Shown here in pieces: positions 60,183 to 64,000 of a DNA stretch of 64,000 nucleotides. The DNA is from an uncultured Prevotellaceae bacterium. GTDB lineage: Bacteria; Bacteroidota; Bacteroidia; Bacteroidales; Bacteroidaceae. Under the pieces are notes generated by a model. It did not search any database. It worked only from the letters and a program-made list of their open reading frames with translations, and had not been told where the DNA came from. The number at the start of each line of letters is the position of its first letter. Position 1 is the stretch's first letter. Location: contig ONYA01000004.1 in assembly GCA_900321965.1 (NCBI GenBank), positions 1 through 64,000 on the forward strand, written 5' to 3'. Both the position numbers and the translations under genes were made by a program.

Positions 60183-60869
60183 TCACTTTTCACTAGGCCG
60201 AAGGCCGCTGTTTCTCACCAGCACCGTATCAATCATACCATATTCACGGGCCTCTTCAGCCGTCATCCAGTAGTTGCGGTCACTATCCTGGTAGACCTTC
60301 TCATACGGGGTATGCGAGTGCTCCGAGATAATGGTGTACAGTTCTTTCTTGAACTTCAGAATCTCCTTTGCCTCAATCTCGATATCAGAAGCCTGACCCT
60401 GAACACCGCCGAGCGGCTGGTGGATCATCACACGGCTGTGGGGCAGGGCCGAACGCTTGCCTTCCTGTCCGGCGACCAAGAGCACGGCTCCCATCGAGGC
60501 GGCCATGCCGGTACAGATGGTGGCCACGTCCGACGAGATGAACTGCATCGTGTCGTAGATGCCCAAGCCGGCGGTCACACTACCGCCTGGGGAGTTGATA
60601 TACAGCGAGATATCCTTGCCGGAGTCTACCGAGTCAAGGTACAGCAACTGCGCCTGCAGCGTGTTTGCCGTGTAGTCGTCAATCTGCGTGCCGAGGAAGA
60701 TGATGCGGTCCATCATCAGGCGCGAGTAGACGTCCATCTGCGTGACATTCAACTGACGCTCCTCCAGAATGTAAGGGTTCAAATACTGTGACTGCGCCTG
60801 CATCACCTGATCGAAGGTCAGACCGTCCATTCCCAAATGCTTTACTGCGTATTTTCTAAAGTCGTTCAT
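60183..60869 (-). CDS. clpP: ATP-dependent Clp protease proteolytic subunit
   Basis: 228 residues. Catalytic Ser125 in [12 protein letters not shown] and His150 in [11 protein letters not shown], with the Asp further on. [17 protein letters not shown] segment precedes the active site. The N-terminus ([16 protein letters not shown]) is about 30 residues longer than mature E. coli ClpP and may be processed. Its -7 box lies next to the tig terminator, so clpP-clpX can be made independently of tig. Confidence 0.96.
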   Translation of the reverse strand: MNDFRKYAVKHLGMDGLTFDQVMQAQSQYLNPYILEERQLNVTQMDVYSRLMMDRIIFLGTQIDDYTANTLQAQLLYLDSVDSGKDISLYINSPGGSVTAGLGIYDTMQFISSDVATICTGMAASMGAVLLVAGQEGKRSALPHSRVMIHQPLGGVQGQASDIEIEAKEILKFKKELYTIISEHSHTPYEKVYQDSDRNYWMTAEEAREYGMIDTVLVRNSGLRPSEK

Positions 60870-60891
60870 AGTCTATTTTCTAAGCGAGTTA

Positions 60892-60899
60892 CAAAATTA
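60892..60899 (-). promoter_or_regulatory. clpP: -7 box of clpP-clpX
   Basis: The minus strand reads TAATTTTG, 23 bases before the clpP ATG, directly beside the tig terminator. Confidence 0.55.
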
Positions 60900-60944
60900 A
60901 TAAAAAAAAGCGGAAAACCAAAAAGGTTTCCCACTTTTTTTTAT
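60900..60944 (-). terminator. Terminator after tig
   Basis: On the minus strand a 12-bp stem (AAGTGGGAAACC with GGTTTTCCGCTT, two G-U pairs) and loop TTTTT is followed by eight T. It lies 24 bases after the tig stop. Confidence 0.85.
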
Positions 60945-60959
60945 TTTTTTGGTTTTTTA

Positions 60960-62318
60960 TTACTCACCACGCATCATCTTGTTGAACTCGTCAAGGGTAA
61001 CGCTCTTCTCGTCGAGCTTCACGACGGTCTTCAACTTCTCGATGAGCTTCACGTCGACAGCACGGTCGACAAAGCCTTCCACCTGCTCGCGCTTCTTCAG
61101 CTGCTCACCGGCATACTGCTCCAGAACATCGTCGGGGACATTCGACATGCCGTACTGCACAAACTGCTGACGCACAGCCTCTTTGGCAACATTCTTAAGG
61201 TCGTCGTCCTCAATCTTGATATCGTTGGCGGCCACGAGCTGCTCCTTGATAAGGTGCCAAGCTAACTCCTTGATGCTACCCTCGAAGTTCTTCTCGACGT
61301 AGTCCTCGCCCTTGTCCTTGTTGTTGTTCAGCATGACGCGCTTCAGCAGGGCCTCGGGGAACTCTAACTTGCCCACCTTTTTCTCCATATACGCGCGCAC
61401 GTCGAGCAGGAACTTATAGTCGCTGTTCTGAACGAGCTGAGCCTGCAGCATCTCGCTGATCTTCTGGCGGAAAGCCTGCTCGTCGGCACAGCTGCCCTCA
61501 CCGAAGACGCGGTCGAAGAGGGCCTGGTTCACCTCGGCGGGCTGGAAGTGGCGGATCTCGGTCACCTGGTAGCTGAAGTCGCTGGTCAGCTCCTTCACGT
61601 CGTCCTTCTGCAGCTTCAGCAGGGCGGCCACCTCGGCGTCGTTGTCAGGATAAGCCTTCTTAGGATTGAAGGTAATGATATCACCGGGCTTACAGCCGTC
61701 GAAGAGCTTCTTCTGGGCCTCGTCCTTGATGTAGGCGGGCATGATCATACCGCTGTCGACGGTGATGCCGCCCTCGAGGGTGTTGCCCTGCTCGTCCAAC
61801 TGGCGCAGGTCACCGGTCAGCGTGTCGTTGCCGCCGAAGACGTCGGCCTTCACAAACTCACCGCCCTGCGAGGCGTACATCTGCACCTGGTCGTCGACGA
61901 GCTTGTCGTCAACCTTGATGCTGTAGAAAGGCACCTTGTCCTTGCCAGTGAGCTCGGCCTTGAACTCGGGGGCCACGGCGATATCGAAGATGAAGGTCAG
62001 CGGACCGTCCTTCTCCAAGTCCTGCGGCTCCTGCTTGTCGCTCGGCAGGGGCTCGCCCAGCATCTGGATGTTATTCTCACGGATATAGGCCATCAGCTTG
62101 TCGCCCATCAGGCGATTCACCTCGTCAACCTTCACGGCAGTGCCGTACTGCTTCTTAATCATGCCCATAGGCACCATGCCGGGACGGAATCCGGGCACCT
62201 GGGCCTTCTTGCGATAGTTCTTCAGCGTCTTCTCGACAGCTTCCTGATAGTCTTCCTTCTCGATGGTGATGGTCAGCAGACCGTTCACCTTGTCGGGGTT
62301 CTCAAACGTAATGTTCAT
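60960..62318 (-). CDS. tig: Trigger factor
   Basis: 452 residues from MNITFENPDKVNGLLTITIEK, the start that fits the ribosome-binding domain; an upstream ATG overlaps the promoter. The ribosome-docking signature is altered to VPGFRPGMVPMGMIKKQYG (usually GFRxGxxP). A PPIase-like middle part (about 150-240) and a helical C-terminal chaperone part follow. It binds nascent chains at the ribosome. It is in the same order as clpP-clpX, as in many bacteria. Confidence 0.95.
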   Translation of the reverse strand: MNITFENPDKVNGLLTITIEKEDYQEAVEKTLKNYRKKAQVPGFRPGMVPMGMIKKQYGTAVKVDEVNRLMGDKLMAYIRENNIQMLGEPLPSDKQEPQDLEKDGPLTFIFDIAVAPEFKAELTGKDKVPFYSIKVDDKLVDDQVQMYASQGGEFVKADVFGGNDTLTGDLRQLDEQGNTLEGGITVDSGMIMPAYIKDEAQKKLFDGCKPGDIITFNPKKAYPDNDAEVAALLKLQKDDVKELTSDFSYQVTEIRHFQPAEVNQALFDRVFGEGSCADEQAFRQKISEMLQAQLVQNSDYKFLLDVRAYMEKKVGKLEFPEALLKRVMLNNNKDKGEDYVEKNFEGSIKELAWHLIKEQLVAANDIKIEDDDLKNVAKEAVRQQFVQYGMSNVPDDVLEQYAGEQLKKREQVEGFVDRAVDVKLIEKLKTVVKLDEKSVTLDEFNKMMRGE

Positions 62319-62363
62319 TGCTTTTTTATACCTTATTATATTATATATGCGAATTTTGGGGTG

Positions 62364-62371
62364 CAAAAGTA
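62364..62371 (-). promoter_or_regulatory. tig: -7 box of tig
   Basis: The minus strand reads TACTTTTG followed by CACC, 46 bases before the ATG. The phased A-tract array begins about 60 bases upstream. Confidence 0.6.
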
Positions 62372-62429
62372 CACATAAAAAACGAAACCACCAAAAATTT
62401 TATTATTTATTAGCATCCCGTCCATCCCG

Positions 62430-62576
62430 GCCTCTCGCAAAAACGCCACGGCCTCCCGTAAAAAAATACAAGCCTCCCGTAAAAAAAAATAAGCCTCCCG
62501 TAAAAAAATATAAGCCTCCCGTAAAAAAATACGAGCCTCCCGTAAAAAAATACAAGCCTCCCGTAAAATCGCCACG
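62430..62576. repeat. Seven tandem 21-bp repeats with phased A-tracts
   Basis: Units start at 62430, 62451, 62472, 62493, 62514, 62535 and 62556; the consensus is GCCTCCCGT, a run of 7-9 A, then TACAA. The first and last units are diverged and both end CGCCACG. The 21-bp spacing equals two helix turns, so the A-tracts lie on one face of the DNA. The core resembles the 21-bp units at 3308-3370 on the other strand. Confidence 0.92.
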
Positions 62577-62649
62577 CCCATTAAGCGCAAGCGCATACCG
62601 GCCAAGAGCCCGCCATCATCGGTTCCCCCGATGATCACAACGCTCACGC

Positions 62650-62747
62650 CTCGCGCGCGTATATGTTAGCGAAACAGAAAAACAACCCACCCATGTCGCC
62701 CATCCCACTCCTATTTAGGAGCGACATGGGCGACATGGGTGGGGTTA
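62650..62747. repeat. Dispersed inverted-repeat element, copy B
   Basis: Arms AACCCACCCATGTCGCCCAT (about 62684-62703) and its complement around 62725-62744 enclose a short centre. 62715-62741 is identical to the complement of 3432-3458, and the left flank (CGCGCGCGT, GTTAGCGAAA) also matches copy A. Confidence 0.8.
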
Positions 62748-62774
62748 TTTTAGCTTATGACAACCATATATAAA

Positions 62775-63575
62775 TCACCCTTCGTCCTCCTCGGCCTCCT
62801 TCCGCCGCTTCTCCTCGTCCAACAGCTGGAAGTCCTTCTTCTGCAGGACGAAGTTCGAGCCGAGGTACTTCTCTTTCACGATGGGGTTCTCGGCCAGCTC
62901 CTCGGGCTTGCCCTTGAACAGGATGCGGCCCTCGAAGAGCAGGTAGGCACGGTCGGTGATGTTCAGTGTCTCGTGGACGTTATGGTCGGTGATGAGGATG
63001 CCGATGTTACGGTACTTCAGGCGCCAGACGATATGCTGGATGTCCTCCACGGCGATGGGGTCCACACCGGCGAAAGGCTCGTCGAGCATGATGAACTTCG
63101 GCTCGATGGCCAGACAGCGGGCAATCTCCGTTCTACGCCGCTCACCACCGCTGAGCTGGTCGCCGAGGTTCTTGCGGACCTTGCCGAGACGGAACTCCTT
63201 GATGAGCTCCTCCAACTTCTCCTCCTGGTACTTACGCGGCTTGCCCGTCATCTCGAGCACACTGAGGATATTGTCCTCGACGCTCATCTTACGGAACACC
63301 GACGCCTCCTGTGCCAGGTAGCCGATACCGGCACGGGCACGTTTGTAGACGGGGAAGTCCGTCACCTCCTGGTCGCCCAAGTAGATATGGCCGCCGTTGG
63401 GCACGATCAGACCCGTGGTCATATAGAAAGAGGTGGTCTTGCCGGCACCGTTAGGCCCTAACAGTCCCACAATCTCACCCTGACGGACGTCGAAGTTGAC
63501 GTCGTTCACCACCGTGCGCTTGCCGTAGCGCTTCACTAATCCTTCGGCTCTCAGTACGATACTCTCTTCTTCCAT
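62775..63575 (-). CDS. lptB: LPS export ABC transporter ATP-binding protein
   Basis: 266 residues from [18 protein letters not shown]. Walker [14 protein letters not shown], signature [16 protein letters not shown], Walker [14 protein letters not shown] and H-loop [11 protein letters not shown]. The [11 protein letters not shown] stretch is typical of LptB. It powers LPS extraction from the inner membrane. The C-terminal tail is Glu/Arg-rich. Its promoter is nearly identical to that of the GH43 gene. It is divergent from the MlaE-like gene. Confidence 0.93.
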   Translation of the reverse strand: MEEESIVLRAEGLVKRYGKRTVVNDVNFDVRQGEIVGLLGPNGAGKTTSFYMTTGLIVPNGGHIYLGDQEVTDFPVYKRARAGIGYLAQEASVFRKMSVEDNILSVLEMTGKPRKYQEEKLEELIKEFRLGKVRKNLGDQLSGGERRRTEIARCLAIEPKFIMLDEPFAGVDPIAVEDIQHIVWRLKYRNIGILITDHNVHETLNITDRAYLLFEGRILFKGKPEELAENPIVKEKYLGSNFVLQKKDFQLLDEEKRRKEAEEDEG

Positions 63576-63592
63576 CCTTTTCGATTTTGCGT

Positions 63593-63644
63593 GCAAAGTT
63601 ACGAAAAGTCGAGAGCAGAACAAAAGATTTTAATCTTTTTTATG
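63593..63644 (-). promoter_or_regulatory. lptB: lptB promoter, near-identical to the GH43 promoter
   Basis: The minus strand has -33 TTTG (63621-63624), 19 bases, -7 TAACTTTG (63594-63601). It differs from 3788-3839 at two of 52 positions. The AAAAGATT/AATCTTTT inverted repeat overlaps the -33 box. Confidence 0.75.
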
Positions 63645-63662
63645 CCGAGACGCAGTAAGTTC

Positions 63663-63677
63663 GCCATCTTAGATGGC
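63663..63677. repeat. Small hairpin GCCATC-TTA-GATGGC
   Basis: Perfect 6-bp arms with a 3-base loop, next to a TTTCTCA repeat (63692-63720). It lies between the divergent lptB and mlaE-like promoters. Confidence 0.6.
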
Positions 63678-63691
63678 AGAGTTACGCAAAA

Positions 63692-63720
63692 TTTCTCATT
63701 TCTCATTTCTCATTTCTCAT
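63692..63720. repeat. TTTCTCA heptad repeat before the mlaE-like promoter
   Basis: Four copies of a 7-base unit, the same as upstream of the tRNA-Leu operon (28366-28398). Confidence 0.8.
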
Positions 63721-63728
63721 TTTTTTTG

Positions 63729-63736
63729 TACCTTTG
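63729..63736 (+). promoter_or_regulatory. -7 box of the mlaE-like gene
   Basis: TACCTTTG followed by CACC, 8 bases before the ATG at 63745. Confidence 0.6.
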
Positions 63737-63744
63737 CACCGAAA

Positions 63745-64000
63745 ATGAGACTATTGAAGAATTGGCTGACCACCTTTGGTCGTTATCTCGTGCTGATGGG
63801 ACGCACCTTCTCCATACCCGAACGTATGCGTATGTTCTGGAAACAGTACGTCAAGGAGATGGCGCAGCTCGGTGTCGACTCCATCGGCATCGTCCTGCTT
63901 ATCTCGTTCTTCATCGGCGCCGTCATCTGCATACAGATGAAGGTGAACATCGAGTCGCCGTGGATGCCGCGCTGGGTCGCCGGCTACACCACGCGCGAGA
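63745..64000 (+). CDS. MlaE-family ABC transporter permease (N-terminal part, runs off the window)
   Basis: 85 residues are visible: MRLLKNWLTTFGRYLVLMGRTF, MRMFWKQYVKEMAQLGVDSIGI, then the hydrophobic VLLISFFIGAVICIQM. This is the start of the MlaE permease, which moves phospholipids between membranes to keep outer-membrane asymmetry. An MlaF-type ATPase gene would be expected just beyond the edge. The start follows the promoter by 8 bases. Confidence 0.85.
   Translation, partial: MRLLKNWLTTFGRYLVLMGRTFSIPERMRMFWKQYVKEMAQLGVDSIGIVLLISFFIGAVICIQMKVNIESPWMPRWVAGYTTRE

Larger units (their letters stand above)
62319..62774. other. Intergenic region with 21-bp array and dispersed repeat between tig and lptB
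   Basis: 456 bases without a gene. It holds the tig promoter (62364-62371), the seven-unit 21-bp A-tract array (62430-62576) and inverted-repeat element copy B (62650-62747). The open frames here are made of the repeats. Confidence 0.8.

Noticed and set aside
62430..62576. CRISPR-like array
   Set aside because: Seven 21-bp units are directly adjacent without spacers, and no cas genes are seen. It is a simple tandem repeat.
62263..62647. Small open frames with KYKPPVK or REAYIFL repeats
   Set aside because: They are produced by the 21-bp array, whose length is a multiple of three and so keeps frames open on both strands.

Overview
The window looks like chromosomal DNA of a Bacteroidales bacterium, most likely Prevotellaceae (Prevotella, Segatella or Xylanibacter type). 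The reasons are: Bacteroidota-style promoters (TTTG, about 19-20 bp, TAnnTTTG, often followed by CACC) in front of many genes and weak Shine-Dalgarno signals; lipoproteins with short Bacteroidota lipoboxes; a protein with a type IX secretion C-terminal signal; FISUMP, DUF1573, DUF3316 and OmpA-type surface proteins; and the gene order tig-clpP-clpX-recQ followed by guaB, two periplasmic foldases, an OstA-like gene and mutL. No prophage, transposase, integrase or CRISPR array was seen.

Layout. 1-3151 (minus): the start of an ECF sigma gene at the edge, then a second ECF sigma gene with a membrane anti-sigma-like protein and an unrecognised exported protein. 3152-3862: repeat-rich, gene-free DNA. 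3863-6962 (plus): GH43 and GH28 pectin/hemicellulose enzymes. 6940-13255 (minus): six-gene glycine-cleavage operon lplA-gcvT-gcvH-gcvPA-gcvPB-lpdA, preceded by panE. 14298-19464 (plus): dxs-trkA-trkH and a shortened ManA-like cupin. 19447-23500 (minus): an ABC-type ATPase plus DUF4435 (TOPRIM-like) pair that resembles the two components of PARIS-type defence, an FKBP lipoprotein and glyS. 23649-28597 (plus): tRNA-Val(CAC), parC, a DUF3316 protein, an S41 peptidase, tRNA-Leu(TAG), tRNA-Val(GAC). 28674-30184 (minus): a lipoprotein and asd. 30285-33840 (plus): antiporter with a cytoplasmic C-terminal domain, lolD, and a CvfB-like protein lacking one S1 domain. 33893-43756 (minus): an OmpA porin and a five-gene surface locus headed by a 1271-residue coiled-coil lipoprotein. 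44140-50428 (minus): asnS, rluB, purB, tRNA-Val(TAC), mutL. 50425-62318 (minus): OstA-like protein, SurA, parvulin, guaB, recQ, clpX, clpP, tig. 62775-63575: lptB (minus), and from 63745 the start of an MlaE-type permease (plus).

The genes are mainly housekeeping and envelope-biogenesis genes. LPS and lipoprotein traffic (LptB, OstA-like, LolD, MlaE) and periplasmic or outer-membrane folding (SurA, parvulin, trigger factor, FKBP) recur along the window. Most of what is unusual lies in the DNA between or inside genes: a 52-bp promoter block present twice, a dispersed inverted-repeat element present twice, 21-bp tandem repeats at two loci, and 7-10-bp period tandem repeats that occur before promoters and have also entered coding tails and linkers. 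The most interesting gene-level items are the ATPase/DUF4435 pair, two proteins that look internally shortened (ManA-like, CvfB-like), and the 35.2-43.8 kb surface locus.
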